Positions 25,216 to 34,963 of a DNA stretch of 64,000 nt are shown in pieces. The translations under genes were made by a program, and so were the position numbers. Position 1 is the stretch's first letter, and every line of letters starts with the position of its first letter. The notes below the pieces were generated by a model. It did not search any database, was not told the origin of the DNA, and saw only the letters and a list, made by a program, of their open reading frames with translations. The DNA comes from Akkermansia muciniphila (lineage in GTDB: Bacteria > Pseudomonadota > Gammaproteobacteria > Burkholderiales > Burkholderiaceae_C): contig CALQKH020000007.1 in assembly GCA_943331105.2 (NCBI GenBank), positions 1 to 64,000 of the forward strand, read 5' to 3'.

Positions 25216-26217
25216 TCAGCCGGGTCGGATCTGGCCTTTGATGACCACGTCTTTCCAGCGGGCTTGTTCACGGGCCACGTAGGCGCCGTACTCGGCAGGC
25301 GTGCCGCCACCGGCAATGGCGCTTTCGGCGGCGTTTTGCGCAATGACCTCGGGCGATTTGACGGCCTTGGCGCACTCTTGCTGCAGCCGGTTGATGATCT
25401 CTGGAGGTGTGCCGGCGCGGGCGTGGATGCCGTACCACTGCACGGTTTCAAAGTCTTTGTAGCCACCCTCCATGACGGTTGGGACGTCGGGCAGCACCGG
25501 AATGCGCTCGGTGGTGCCTGTGGCAATGCAGCGCAAAACACCGCTCTTGATGTGCGGCAAAAGGGCCGGTGTGCCTGCAGACATCAGTTGAATGCGACCC
25601 GCCAGCACGTCGTTCAGCGCGGGGCCTGTGCCGCGGTAGGGGATGTGCGTGATGAACATGCCGGTGGCCAGTTTGAGGGCTTCCATGGCCAGGTGGCCTG
25701 CGCTGGCGTTGCCGGCAGATGCGTAGTTGAGCTGACCGGGGCGGGCGCGGACGTAGGCGACCAAGGACTTCATGTCGGTCACGGGCACGTCTTTGTGCAC
25801 CACAAACAGGCTGGGCACGCGGGACAGCAAGGTCACGGGCACAAAGTCTTTGTTCACGTCGTAGCCGCTGTCGGGGTAGATCAGGGGGTTGACCGCCATC
25901 AGGCCGATGTGGCTCATGACGATGGTGTAGCCGTCGGCTGGAGCGCGGAGCATTTCTTGCATGGCGGGTACACCGCCACCACCGCCTTTGTTGTCAATGA
26001 CAAAAGACTGGCCCATTTGCTTGGTCAGCTGGGCTGCAATGCCGCGGGCCACGATGCTGGAGGTGCCGCCAGGCGCAAAAGGGATGATCCAGCGGATGGG
26101 CTTGCTGGGCCAGGCCGATTGGGCATGGCCCGACACACCCGTTGCGGCCAGACCGGCCGCGCCCATCCACTTGAGGTAGTCGCGTCTTTGAATGGGGGAG
26201 TTGTCGTCGTGACTCAT
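25216..26217 (-). CDS. Bug/TctC-family receptor with a probable Tat signal
   Basis: 333 aa from ATG 26217. The leader carries QRRDYLKWMGAAGLAATGVSGHAQ, a twin-arginine type motif (RRxYLK) before the hydrophobic stretch. Bug motifs: RWIIPFAPGGTSSIVARGIAAQLTKQMGQ, VIDNKGGGGGVPAMQEMLRAPADGYTI. It lies after tctA of the second tct cluster, so the cluster has two receptors. Tat export of a Bug receptor would imply folding before export. Confidence 0.87.
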   Translation of the reverse strand: MSHDDNSPIQRRDYLKWMGAAGLAATGVSGHAQSAWPSKPIRWIIPFAPGGTSSIVARGIAAQLTKQMGQSFVIDNKGGGGGVPAMQEMLRAPADGYTIVMSHIGLMAVNPLIYPDSGYDVNKDFVPVTLLSRVPSLFVVHKDVPVTDMKSLVAYVRARPGQLNYASAGNASAGHLAMEALKLATGMFITHIPYRGTGPALNDVLAGRIQLMSAGTPALLPHIKSGVLRCIATGTTERIPVLPDVPTVMEGGYKDFETVQWYGIHARAGTPPEIINRLQQECAKAVKSPEVIAQNAAESAIAGGGTPAEYGAYVAREQARWKDVVIKGQIRPG

Positions 26218-26307
26218 GTTTTTAAATTTGGTTCTAAGACAATAGAAAGTGCATATCAAATCAAAAAAAGCATGCTGTTTGAAGAGGGGAAATACGTATC
26301 AAAAGCT

Positions 26308-27810
26308 TTACTTCAATAGGGATTTGTTGCTGCGAATTTGTCGCCAAAGCGTTGGCGCCACCAACAGCAACAAAGATACCGCCATCAGACTGCCCGACAA
26401 GGGCCGGGTGAAGAAGGTGGACCATTCACCCTGGCTGATGGTCAGTGCTTGGCGCATGGACTGCTCGGCCATGGGCGCCAAAATCAAGCCAACGATGAGG
26501 GGCGCGGCCGGAAAGTCAAAGCGGCGCATCAAGTAACCCAGCAGGCCAAAGACAAACAACATGCCGACGTTGAACACCGAGTTGCCTGCGCCGTAAACAC
26601 CCGCTGTCGAGATGACGATGATGCCTGCATACAGCCAAGGCGGCGGGATTTTGAGCAACTTGACCCACAGGCTGACCAAGGGCAAGTTCAAGACCAGCAA
26701 GATGACGTTGCCGATGTACAGGCTGGCGATCAGTGTCCAGACCAGGCCGCCTTGCTGGCTGAAAAGCTGTGGTCCGGTCTGGATGCCATAACCTTCAAAG
26801 GCCGACAGCATGATGGCGGCGGTGGCCGATGTGGGGATGCCTAAAGTGAGCAAGGGCATGAGCACACCTGCTGCTGCGGCGTTGTTGGCGGCCTCAGGCC
26901 CAGCCACCCCTTCAATTGCACCTTGGCCAAATTCTTCTGGGTGTTTGGAGAGTTTTTTCTCGGTGTAATAAGACAAGAGGGTGGGCAACTCGGCTCCACC
27001 TGCGGGCATGGCGCCGATCGGAAAGCCAAAGAATGCGCCCCGGAACCACGCCTTCCAGGAGCGGCCCCAGTCTTTTTTGCTCATCCAGAGGCTGCCCGAA
27101 AGCTTCATGACTTCGCCGCCCTTGGACTCGCGCCCTTGCCAGGCCAAGTACAGCGCTTCGCCCACAGCAAACAAGCCCACCGCAGCCACGGTGACTTCGA
27201 TGCCGTCGAGCAGTTCGGGGCGACCAAAGGTAAAGCGCGGCTGGCCGGTTTGCAGGTCGACGCCGATCATGCCCAGCAGCAAGCCCAGGCTCAGGGCCAC
27301 CAAGCCGCGCAACATGGAGTTGCCCAGTACGGCGGACACGGCCACCAGCGACAGCACCATGAGGCTGAAGTATTCGGCCGGGCCAAAGGCCAAAGCCGCA
27401 TCGACCACCAGAGGCGCAAAAAAGGTGAGGGCCAGTGTGCCGATGGTGCCGGCCACAAAGCTGCCGATGGCGGCGGTGGCCAGGGCTTGACCAGCGCGGC
27501 CACGGCGGGCCATTTTGTTGCCCTCTAAGGCGGTGACCACCGCTGCCGATTCACCCGGGGTGTTGAGCAAGATGGATGTGGTGGAACCACCATAGGCTGC
27601 GCCGTAGTAGATGCCGGCGAACATGACGAACATGCTGGTGGCGGGCACATGGTAAGTCAGGGGCAGCAGCAAGGCGATGGTGAGCGCCGGGCCAATGCCG
27701 GGCAACACACCCACCAGTGTGCCGACAAAGCAGCCAATGAAACCCCACATCAGGGTGGTGGGTTGCAAAGCAATGGCAAAGCCACCCATCAGGGCGTCAA
27801 AAGCTTCCAT
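26308..27810 (-). CDS. tctA: Tripartite tricarboxylate transporter large subunit TctA (second cluster)
   Basis: 500 aa with [26 protein letters not shown] near the N-terminus, [39 protein letters not shown], and [69 protein letters not shown]. All TctA hallmark loops are present. It is closer in these loops to classical tricarboxylate carriers than the first TctA, which has GAPAAVATTLDG. Confidence 0.93.
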   Translation of the reverse strand: MEAFDALMGGFAIALQPTTLMWGFIGCFVGTLVGVLPGIGPALTIALLLPLTYHVPATSMFVMFAGIYYGAAYGGSTTSILLNTPGESAAVVTALEGNKMARRGRAGQALATAAIGSFVAGTIGTLALTFFAPLVVDAALAFGPAEYFSLMVLSLVAVSAVLGNSMLRGLVALSLGLLLGMIGVDLQTGQPRFTFGRPELLDGIEVTVAAVGLFAVGEALYLAWQGRESKGGEVMKLSGSLWMSKKDWGRSWKAWFRGAFFGFPIGAMPAGGAELPTLLSYYTEKKLSKHPEEFGQGAIEGVAGPEAANNAAAAGVLMPLLTLGIPTSATAAIMLSAFEGYGIQTGPQLFSQQGGLVWTLIASLYIGNVILLVLNLPLVSLWVKLLKIPPPWLYAGIIVISTAGVYGAGNSVFNVGMLFVFGLLGYLMRRFDFPAAPLIVGLILAPMAEQSMRQALTISQGEWSTFFTRPLSGSLMAVSLLLLVAPTLWRQIRSNKSLLK

Positions 27811-27822
27811 GGGGTATCCGAT

Positions 27823-28287
27823 TCAAATCAACCAAGGCAGTGCAGGCCCAAGGCCCACGCCCAGCAAACGGGCAAACACAAACCAGAACACGCTGGCAAT
27901 CAAGCCGCACACGAGCAGTGACTTGCCATTGAAAGGGGCATCAAAAGCACGGGCAATGCACATGCCGCACAGGGTGGCCGGCAGTATAAAACCCATGGGT
28001 ATGACCAACACGATGAAGGCCACCCCACCGCCCAACAAGCTGAGCAGGCGGGTGGTTGAGCCGGGCAGGGCTTCTTGCCCGGCTTCCTGGCTCAAGTCCA
28101 CCTGTTGGCCGCGCCAAGCGCTCAAGCCGTAGAGCAGCGCCACCAGGGTCAGCCCCGCCACGATGGCGGCAGGGGCCAGCACCGGGCCCACGGTCATCTG
28201 CATCAGCGATTGCGGAATGACCGTGAGCTGCCATGCGGCGACGCCGCACACGGCCAACAGCAATAAGGCCAGGCGCAATGGCGTCAT
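27823..28287 (-). CDS. tctB: Tripartite tricarboxylate transporter small subunit TctB (second cluster)
   Basis: 154 aa, four predicted helices: residues about 4-24, 35-55, 80-105 and 120-145. Lies between receptor and TctA genes, overlapping the receptor stop by four bases (ATGA). Membrane partner of TctA. Confidence 0.85.
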   Translation of the reverse strand: MTPLRLALLLLAVCGVAAWQLTVIPQSLMQMTVGPVLAPAAIVAGLTLVALLYGLSAWRGQQVDLSQEAGQEALPGSTTRLLSLLGGGVAFIVLVIPMGFILPATLCGMCIARAFDAPFNGKSLLVCGLIASVFWFVFARLLGVGLGPALPWLI

Positions 28288-29258
28288 GCCAGACCCAGTT
28301 CTTTCATCAAGATTTCTTTGTCGGCAATGTCTTTGGCCAAATCGCGCTCAAAAGGGCGCTCAGTCATGAAGGCATTGGTCCATTTGCGGGTCTCGAGTTC
28401 TTGCTTCCAACCGGCCGATTGGGTCAGACGGGTCACAAAGTCGATCAAGTTGTTGCGCTGTGCATCGTTGATACCGGGGGCTGCAAACACGCCGCGCCAG
28501 TTGGATTCGCTCACGTTGATGCCCAGTTCGTTCAAGGTCGGCACGTTCACGCCAGGTATGCGGCTCTTGCCCGATACGGCCAGAGGGATCATCTTGCCGG
28601 CCTTGATTTGTTCTTCAAACTCGGAATAGCCAGAAATACCCGCCACCACCTGGTTGCCCAGAATGGCCGCGTTGGCGGGGCCGCCGCCTGCAAAGGCCAC
28701 ATAAGCGGCTTCGCGCGGGTTTTTGCCCAGCGCTTTGATCAGCATGCCCAGGATCAGGTGGTCGGTGCCGCCTGCGCTGCCACCGGCCACCGAGACGGCT
28801 TTGGGGTTGGCTTTGATGGCGGCTTCCAGCTCTTTCCAAGTTTTGATCTTGCCCGCTGCAGGCACCACGATCACGCCGGCTTCTTCGGTCAGGCGTGCAA
28901 TGGGCGTGACGTCTTTGATGGTCACGGGGCTCTTGTTGGCGATGCCTGCACCAATCATCACCGAGCCACCCACCATCAGGATGTTGCCCTGGCCTTTGCG
29001 CTGGTTGACAAAGCGGGGCAGGCCCACCATGCCGCCAGCGCCGCCGACGTTTTCAAAGGCCATATTGCCCACCAAGCCAGCAGCCTTGGCAGCGCGCTCG
29101 ATGGCGCGGGCTGTGCCGTCCCAACCGCCACCGGGGGCCGCAGGCACAAACATGTTGAGCGTTTCAAACATGGGTTTGCCTTGTGCCCAAGCAGGCAGGG
29201 CCAAAGAGGCACCCGTGGCAGCGCTGAGGGCCAGAAAATCGCGTTTGGAAATGTGCAT
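28284..29258 (-). CDS. tctC: Tricarboxylate-type receptor TctC (second cluster)
   Basis: 324 aa. Leader MHISKRDFLALSAATGASLALPAWAQ has a KR pair rather than RR. Mature part: LNMFVPAAPGGGWDGTARAIERAAKAAGLVGNMAFENVGGAGGMVGLPRFV, the PAAPGGGWD signature of classical TctC tricarboxylate receptors. First gene of the operon and divergent from a TctD-like regulator, exactly the layout of the enterobacterial tct locus. Citrate or a related tricarboxylate is the likely ligand. Confidence 0.9.
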   Translation of the reverse strand: MHISKRDFLALSAATGASLALPAWAQGKPMFETLNMFVPAAPGGGWDGTARAIERAAKAAGLVGNMAFENVGGAGGMVGLPRFVNQRKGQGNILMVGGSVMIGAGIANKSPVTIKDVTPIARLTEEAGVIVVPAAGKIKTWKELEAAIKANPKAVSVAGGSAGGTDHLILGMLIKALGKNPREAAYVAFAGGGPANAAILGNQVVAGISGYSEFEEQIKAGKMIPLAVSGKSRIPGVNVPTLNELGINVSESNWRGVFAAPGINDAQRNNLIDFVTRLTQSAGWKQELETRKWTNAFMTERPFERDLAKDIADKEILMKELGLA

Positions 29259-29374
29259 GGAGGTCTCCTGTGTGAAAATAAAAAACCACTGTCAAGGCCC
29301 ATGCCTTGTGCAGATGTCTCGATTCTGGCGCTCAGCGCCGCACCAAGCTGTCAATCACCTGTCAAAGCTGTTCA

Positions 29375-30091
29375 GTGAATACCCTCAAGCCCCGCGTACT
29401 GTTGGTGGAAGACACGCCTGAAATTGCCTTGTGGCTCGGTACAGCTTTGCGCCAAGGGGGCATGGAGGTGGCCTTTGCCACCGATGGTTGGCAGGCCGAT
29501 CGTTGTCTGCAAGCGGGGCACGGCATGGATGCGGTGTTGCTCGATTTGCAGTTGCCAGGACAAGACGGTTTGGCTGTTTTGCAAGCGCTGCGTGCACGGG
29601 GAGACACCGTGCCGGTGTTGATTTTGACGGCCCGCGCCAGTGTGCCGGACCGGGTGTTGGGCCTGAACATGGGCGCCGATGATTACCTGCCCAAGCCCTT
29701 TGACCTGAGTGAATTGGAGGCGCGTTTGCAGGTGTTGTTGCGCAGGCAAGGCAAGTCCAAAGCGGCCAGTCTGCGTTGGGGACCTCTGGAAATGGAGCCC
29801 GACAGCGCTGCAGTTTGGGTGCACGGCCAGCCTTTGGCGCTGACCAAGCGCGAAGCTGCGGCGCTCAGGGTGTTGCTCGAATCGCCCCAGCGCGCCGTGA
29901 GCAAAGAACATTTGCATGCCGAAGTGTTTGCCGATGACAGCGCTGGCCTGGAAGCGGTGGAGGTCTTGATCTACCGTTTGCGCAAAAAGCTCGAATCGGC
30001 CGAGCCTTTGGGCAACGGGTCACCGGGGGTGGCAATCACCACTTTTCGGGGCTTGGGGTACATGCTGACCCCATTGGCCACGCAGGTTTGA
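29375..30091 (+). CDS. tctD: OmpR-family response regulator, TctD-like
   Basis: 238 aa from GTG 29375. Receiver domain with phospho-acceptor D57 (LLDLQLPG), acid pair E12/D13, and K in YLPKPFD. The C-terminal winged helix is recognisable (LTKREAAALRVLLESPQRAVSKEHL, VEVLIYRLRKKLE, TFRGLGYML). Upstream in-frame codons to 29306 lack an ATG. Divergent from tctCBA, it should activate that operon in response to its kinase. Confidence 0.88.
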   Translation: MNTLKPRVLLVEDTPEIALWLGTALRQGGMEVAFATDGWQADRCLQAGHGMDAVLLDLQLPGQDGLAVLQALRARGDTVPVLILTARASVPDRVLGLNMGADDYLPKPFDLSELEARLQVLLRRQGKSKAASLRWGPLEMEPDSAAVWVHGQPLALTKREAAALRVLLESPQRAVSKEHLHAEVFADDSAGLEAVEVLIYRLRKKLESAEPLGNGSPGVAITTFRGLGYMLTPLATQV

Positions 30092-30092
30092 T

Positions 30093-31520
30093 GTGAGCGC
30101 TGCTTTGCCTGAAAGGTCAGCTTCCATGGCGTCTTTGCGTGGGCGTTTGTTGGCTTGGATTTTGGGTCCCCTGACGGCGCTGATTGCCCTGAACGCTTGG
30201 GTGGGTTATGACCACGCGGTGCAGGCGGCCAACGAAGCCTATGACCGATCTTTGTATTTGGCCGCCCGGACTTTGGCCGAAGAATTGGTGTGGGTGGATG
30301 GGCAAGCCCAGCTCGAGTTGATGAAGGCGGCCGGGTATTTGTTTGAGAACCACACGGGCTCGCGATTGTTTTACAAGCTCAGCACCGTGCAAGGGCAGTG
30401 GTTGGCAGGGGCCCGTGATTTGCCCCATTTGCCCGAACGCCAAGAGGCTTCGGTTCAATTTTTTGCCTTGGTGCGTTTCGGGGATGTTCAATACTCGGGG
30501 CAGTCGGTCCGTTTGGTGCAGCTAACCCATGTCATGCCCGATGCAAGCCTGTCGGACCCGCTCATACACATCACGGTGGCAGAGACCCGAGAGTCTCGCC
30601 AGCAGATGATTCAACGCATTCTGGGTGACACCTTGCGAAGCCAGGGCTTGTTGTTGCTGGCGGCGGCCTTGTTGGTGAATTGGGCGGTGGGTCGGGGAAT
30701 TCGGCCATTGGAGGCTTTCAGGCAGCAATGGGCCAAAAAACGCGACGACGATTTCTCGCCCGTTCACACCCCCGATATGCCGCGTGAGCTGAGGCCTTTG
30801 ATGGACACGCTCAACGCCTATGTGGACCGATTGGGGCGTTTGATCGAGATCCGCAAGCGCTTTCTGGACAATGCGGCGCACCAACTTCGCACGCCCTTGA
30901 CGGTGCTCAAAACCCAGCTGAGTTTGGCCCAGCGCAATGCCGAACCCGAGCAAGCGGGCGCATTGTTGCAGGCGGCCCATCAAACCACCGAAGGGGCGGT
31001 GCGCTTGACCGAACAAATGTTGGCCTTGGCCCGTGTTGAGCATGCGCGCGAAATACACCCTGCTCAACCGCTGGATCTGGTGCAGCTGGTAAGGCAGATC
31101 ACCGAGTCCTACGCACTGCGCGCCCATCAGCGGGCTTGCGATCTGGGTTTTGATGCGCTGGTGCCAAGCTGCAAGGTGTCAGGTGTGGCTGTGCTTTTGC
31201 AAGAAGCGGTGGCCAACTTGATCGACAACGCTTTGCACCATGGCCCTGCGGGGGCGCGCATCACGACGCGTGTGGGCCCCGGTTGGGTCGAGGTAGAAGA
31301 CGATGGCCCAGGCATTGCGCCAGAGCATCAGGCGCATGTTTGGGAGCGGTTTTACAGGGCGGCGCCTTCAGGTGTGGTGGGCAGTGGTTTGGGATTGGCC
31401 ATTGTGAGAGAAATCGCGCTCCAACACGGTGCGCAGTGGCGCTTGCAAAGCCCTGTCAAAGAAGGCCGGGGGGTCGCCATTCGCCTGAGTTTTGTCAGCG
31501 AGTGGCCAGCGGACACTTGA
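30093..31520 (+). CDS. tctE: Sensor histidine kinase, TctE-like
   Basis: 475 aa. Two membrane helices (about 18-38 and 184-200) flank a periplasmic 2CSK_N-type sensor region. H263 in NAAHQLRTPLT is the phosphorylated histidine; N box LIDNALHHG and G boxes DDGPGIAP and GSGLGLAIV follow. Start GTG 30093, two bases after the regulator stop, with AGG upstream; ATG 30126 (MASLRG) is an alternative. It probably senses external tricarboxylate. Its 3' end overlaps the convergent MotB-like gene by 26 bases. Confidence 0.88.
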   Translation: MSAALPERSASMASLRGRLLAWILGPLTALIALNAWVGYDHAVQAANEAYDRSLYLAARTLAEELVWVDGQAQLELMKAAGYLFENHTGSRLFYKLSTVQGQWLAGARDLPHLPERQEASVQFFALVRFGDVQYSGQSVRLVQLTHVMPDASLSDPLIHITVAETRESRQQMIQRILGDTLRSQGLLLLAAALLVNWAVGRGIRPLEAFRQQWAKKRDDDFSPVHTPDMPRELRPLMDTLNAYVDRLGRLIEIRKRFLDNAAHQLRTPLTVLKTQLSLAQRNAEPEQAGALLQAAHQTTEGAVRLTEQMLALARVEHAREIHPAQPLDLVQLVRQITESYALRAHQRACDLGFDALVPSCKVSGVAVLLQEAVANLIDNALHHGPAGARITTRVGPGWVEVEDDGPGIAPEHQAHVWERFYRAAPSGVVGSGLGLAIVREIALQHGAQWRLQSPVKEGRGVAIRLSFVSEWPADT

Positions 31521-32241
31521 CGTCGTCGTCCCAAGGAATGGGCTTGGCAGGCATGGCCGCGCAAGCCCCAGAGGCGCTGCAGCTGGGGTCGAGCTCTTTG
31601 AACTCCAGCCTGAGTTCGACTCGGCGACTTTTTTCGGGTTGGTTCAGGATGGCCGAATTGAATGACGAGCCACCCACAAAAAACATGTCGCGCACGGCCT
31701 GGCGGTCAGATTGACGGGGTGCTTTGGCTGCAGTGTCATCGAGCAAGACACACAGCACCCGTTGGGACCGCGCCAAACTGAGGTTGAGGTTGTAAAGGTA
31801 AGAGCCTTCTGGGCTGGCGTAGCCCTCTAAAACGAAGCGTTTGAGCCACATTTGACAGGCAGGTGTCCGCGCGACGTCCAGCATTTTGGGCACGAAGTCA
31901 CGCAAAAAATCAGCCCGTTGTGCATCCAGTTGGTGGCTGTCCTTGGGGAACTCGGCCAAGGTGCCCAATTCCAGTGTTTGCCCACGCAGTTGAACGCCTG
32001 CCAATGACTTTTCTTGGGTCATTTGGGCGATGTCTTGAAGGCAGGTCGAAATGCCCTTGTCGCGCTGGACCCGCTGGTCGTCTTGTTGTCGCAAGCCTTC
32101 GGTCACGCTGAGCAAGGCCACCGCCATGGCCACCAAAAACAAGACCATCAGCGCGGTCATCAGGTCGGCAAACGAGATCCAGAAGGGTTTTTCAGCCTCG
32201 TTTTTGCGCCTTTTGAGCGGTGTTTTTGGGGTATTCAGCAT
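31495..32241 (-). CDS. MotB/OmpA-like protein, ZorB-like
   Basis: 248 aa. A single N-terminal membrane helix holds the proton-path aspartate D26 (FWISFADLMTALMVLFLVAM), as in MotB/ExbD/ZorB. A short linker is followed by an OmpA-like peptidoglycan-binding region (FVLEGYASPEGSYLYNLNLSLARSQRVLCVLL; KSRRVELRLEFK). Paired with the MotA-like gene upstream, it should form a cell-wall-anchored stator. The pair resembles ZorA/ZorB of Zorya anti-phage systems, but no ZorC, ZorD or ZorE candidate is nearby. Function therefore open. Confidence 0.75.
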   Translation of the reverse strand: MLNTPKTPLKRRKNEAEKPFWISFADLMTALMVLFLVAMAVALLSVTEGLRQQDDQRVQRDKGISTCLQDIAQMTQEKSLAGVQLRGQTLELGTLAEFPKDSHQLDAQRADFLRDFVPKMLDVARTPACQMWLKRFVLEGYASPEGSYLYNLNLSLARSQRVLCVLLDDTAAKAPRQSDRQAVRDMFFVGGSSFNSAILNQPEKSRRVELRLEFKELDPSCSASGACAAMPAKPIPWDDDVKCPLATR

Positions 32242-32249
32242 GTGCAGGT

Positions 32250-33209
32250 TCAGCGCGAGCGGGCAGCAGGAGCCCCACTGCGCAATTGCTGCAAAATTTT
32301 GTGCGACAGACTGGCTTGCATCTCTGTCGCCAGTGTGAGCCTTTCAAGCTGCTGTGCTCCGACATGGGGTGTGAACAGGCTGTCCAGGTTTTGCTGCAGT
32401 TGCTCCACTTGCTGGTAGCGACCCGTCAGCAGAGATTTTTCAAGCCAGGTGAACACCATGGCCAAGGTGATGGCCAAGGCGGAGACCAAAAATGCATGGC
32501 CTACGGTTTGTACCAATTGGCTCAACTCGCTTTGCACTTGAGCGGGGTTGGACACATCAAAGCCAATCAAGCCCGCAATCAGTCCGGTGAACGTGCCGAT
32601 GATGCCGACCCCAGTCAAAATGCCCGGAATATGGGCGAAAAAATGGGTTTGGAGCGGCGAATCCACCAAGGACTGGTCGGTGAAAAAGTTTTCAGCGTGG
32701 CTGCTGGCTTGCCACTGCCCGGCACGGGCCTGTGAGGTCGATTCGAGGTGTTGCAGGGTGTCCACCGCTTGTTGGTATTCGGCCCAGAGTGCGGCCATTT
32801 CTTCATCAGCTGAGGCCAAGTGCTCCATGTCGGCAAGGTCCAATCGCCCGCCGTCAGAGCGCATGTTCATGTTCGCAAAAAAAGCGCGGGACAAATGGCT
32901 GACGCGTTGCCTGGCTGCACCCAGGGGCCCAGTGTCGGCGCTTTCCCATTGTGGTTGCAGGCTGGTGGCGTATTGCTGCCAAGCGTGACGCAACGCGGGC
33001 GTGGTCATGGCGCTTTGTTCAATGGCGTCCAAATCGATGGGTGCCCCCGGACTTTGCCCAAGCCATTGGCTCAAGTGGGTGTTGGCTTGGGCCAATTGGA
33101 CTTTCAGGCGCAAAGCGGGCAAAACAAAGTGCGTGGTGCAGTGCAGTGCGATCCACACGATCACGGCGGTGACGGTCCACAGGTGCCAATAAGCTGCAAG
33201 GTGGTTCAT
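32250..33209 (-). CDS. MotA/TolQ/ExbB-like proton channel, ZorA-like
   Basis: 319 aa from ATG 33209. TM1 at about residues 10-30, a roughly 160-residue cytosolic segment with heptad-like helices, then ENFFTDQSLVDSPLQTHFFAHIPGILTGVGIIGTFTGLIAGL (TM2) and a third helix (FLVSALAITLAMVFTWLE). The PGILTGVGIIGTFTGL motif is the one seen in ZorA. The cytosolic tail after the last helix is only about 60 residues, much shorter than the long tail of known ZorA. Eight bases separate it from its partner gene. Confidence 0.75.
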   Translation of the reverse strand: MNHLAAYWHLWTVTAVIVWIALHCTTHFVLPALRLKVQLAQANTHLSQWLGQSPGAPIDLDAIEQSAMTTPALRHAWQQYATSLQPQWESADTGPLGAARQRVSHLSRAFFANMNMRSDGGRLDLADMEHLASADEEMAALWAEYQQAVDTLQHLESTSQARAGQWQASSHAENFFTDQSLVDSPLQTHFFAHIPGILTGVGIIGTFTGLIAGLIGFDVSNPAQVQSELSQLVQTVGHAFLVSALAITLAMVFTWLEKSLLTGRYQQVEQLQQNLDSLFTPHVGAQQLERLTLATEMQASLSHKILQQLRSGAPAARSR

Positions 33210-33308
33210 GGGTTCTGTGATGTCGTGGGTGAGTCTTTGGGGCCAATTCAGTCTAGCAAAAGCCAAGGCCAAAGACCTGCGGCTCACCGGGGCTGCTGCC
33301 AAATGGGC

Positions 33309-33336
33309 TTTGTAGACCCAAGGTCTGGGCTAGAAT
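33309..33336 (+). promoter_or_regulatory. Candidate promoter for the riboswitch-ahcY transcript
   Basis: TTTGTA (33309-33314), 16-base spacer, TAGAAT (33331-33336). Transcription would start near 33343, exactly at the first paired base of the riboswitch, which supports the assignment. Confidence 0.5.
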
Positions 33337-33342
33337 ATGCGC

Positions 33343-33434
33343 TTCCGAGGAGCGTTGCAGCGCCCCCTGGCTTGTCACCCAAGCCGGCAGCGGGGCGTGA
33401 GGCTCGGAACACTTCAACAGCAACGACGCTCATC
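33343..33434 (+). promoter_or_regulatory. S-adenosylhomocysteine (SAH) riboswitch
   Basis: P1 pairs TTCCGAG (33343-33349) with CTCGGAA (33403-33409). The conserved core GAGGAGCGTTGCAG follows P1. P2 pairs CGCCCC (33361-33366) with GGGGCG (33392-33397), capped by a stem CTGGCTTG/CAAGCCGG. The pseudoknot pairs GAGCGT (33349-33354) with ACGCTC (33426-33431) in AACGACGCTCATC. This is the SAH riboswitch architecture, an ON switch that raises ahcY when SAH accumulates. About 85 bases separate it from the ahcY ATG. Confidence 0.93.
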
Positions 33435-33520
33435 CACTTGACGTGTGGTGAGCCTGTTTTTCCCAATTCAGTGCCCGTGCCCACGCCTGTGGTTCATTCA
33501 CATTGCTTGGAGCTTTTCTC

Positions 33521-34954
33521 ATGAATGCACGTATTCCTACCGCCGTCCACACCGATTGCGTGATCGCCGACATCGGCCTGGCCGATTGGGGCCGCAAAGA
33601 AATCAAAATCGCCGAGACCGAAATGCCCGGACTCATGGCCATCCGCGAAGAGTTCAACAAGGCCCAGCCTTTGAAGGGCGCGCGCATCACCGGTTCGTTG
33701 CACATGACCATCCAGACGGCCGTGCTGATTGAAACCTTGCAAGCCTTGGGTGCCGACGTGCGCTGGGCCTCTTGCAACATCTTCTCCACCCAAGACCATG
33801 CCGCCGCTGCGATTGCTGCCAAAGGCACGCCCGTGTTCGCCATCAAGGGCGAAACCCTGGCCGACTACTGGGACTACACCCACCGCATCTTTGACTTTGG
33901 CGCCGCTGGCACCGAAGGCGAAGGCCCCAACATGATCTTGGACGACGGCGGCGACGCCACCTTGCTCATGCACCTGGGCAAGCGCGCCGAAACAGACGCC
34001 TCTTTGATCGCCAACCCGACCAGCGAAGAAGAAGTCTGCTTGTTCGATGCCATCAAAGCCAAGCTGGCCGTGGACCCCACTTGGTACAGCCGCAAGGGTG
34101 CGCAGATCATCGGCGTGACCGAAGAGACCACCACCGGCGTGTTGCGCCTGAACGAAATGGCCGCCAAGGGCAGCTTGATGTTCCGCGCCATCAACGTGAA
34201 CGATTCGGTGACCAAGAGCAAGTTTGACAACCTGTATGGCTGCCGCGAATCTTTGGTGGATTCCATCAAGCGCGCCACCGACGTGATGATTGCAGGCAAA
34301 GTGGCCGTGGTCGCTGGTTACGGTGATGTGGGCAAGGGCTCGGCCCAAGCCCTGCGCGCCCTGAGTGCCCAAGTCTGGGTGACCGAGATTGACCCGATCA
34401 ACGCCCTGCAAGCGGCGATGGAAGGCTTCAAAGTGGTGACCATGGAATACGCTGCCGACAAGTGCGACATCTTTGTGTCCGCCACCGGCAACAAGAACGT
34501 GATCCGCTACGAGCACATGGCCGCCATGAAAGACGAGGCCATTGTGTGCAACATCGGTCACTTCGACAACGAAATCGACGTGGCTTCGCTGGAAAAGCTG
34601 CAGTGGGACGAGATCAAGCCCCAGGTCGATCACGTCATCTTCCCCGATGGCAAGAAGATCACCCTGCTGGCCAAAGGCCGCCTGGTGAACTTGGGCTGCG
34701 CCACTGGCCACCCCAGCTTCGTGATGTCGTCCTCGTTTGCCAACCAGACCATCGCCCAGATCGAGCTGTTCACCAAGCAAGACCAGTACGAAAACGGCAA
34801 GGTCTATGTGTTGCCCAAGCACCTGGACGAAAAAGTGGCGCGTTTGCACCTGAAGAAAGTGGGCGCCATGCTGACCGAACTGAGCGAAGAGCAAGCCGCC
34901 TACATCGGCGTGTCGAAAAACGGCCCTTACAAAGCCGACACGTACCGTTATTGA
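33521..34954 (+). CDS. ahcY: Adenosylhomocysteinase (SAH hydrolase)
   Basis: 477 aa cytosolic enzyme that reversibly splits SAH into adenosine and homocysteine, removing the product inhibitor of methyltransferases. Motifs: [56 protein letters not shown] loop [18 protein letters not shown]-terminal [15 protein letters not shown] and KADTYRY. ATG 33521 has GGAG eight bases upstream; an in-frame ATG at 33503 is not supported. Controlled by the SAH riboswitch, and followed by tlyA and metF. Confidence 0.97.
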   Translation: MNARIPTAVHTDCVIADIGLADWGRKEIKIAETEMPGLMAIREEFNKAQPLKGARITGSLHMTIQTAVLIETLQALGADVRWASCNIFSTQDHAAAAIAAKGTPVFAIKGETLADYWDYTHRIFDFGAAGTEGEGPNMILDDGGDATLLMHLGKRAETDASLIANPTSEEEVCLFDAIKAKLAVDPTWYSRKGAQIIGVTEETTTGVLRLNEMAAKGSLMFRAINVNDSVTKSKFDNLYGCRESLVDSIKRATDVMIAGKVAVVAGYGDVGKGSAQALRALSAQVWVTEIDPINALQAAMEGFKVVTMEYAADKCDIFVSATGNKNVIRYEHMAAMKDEAIVCNIGHFDNEIDVASLEKLQWDEIKPQVDHVIFPDGKKITLLAKGRLVNLGCATGHPSFVMSSSFANQTIAQIELFTKQDQYENGKVYVLPKHLDEKVARLHLKKVGAMLTELSEEQAAYIGVSKNGPYKADTYRY

Positions 34955-34963
34955 ACACCACGC

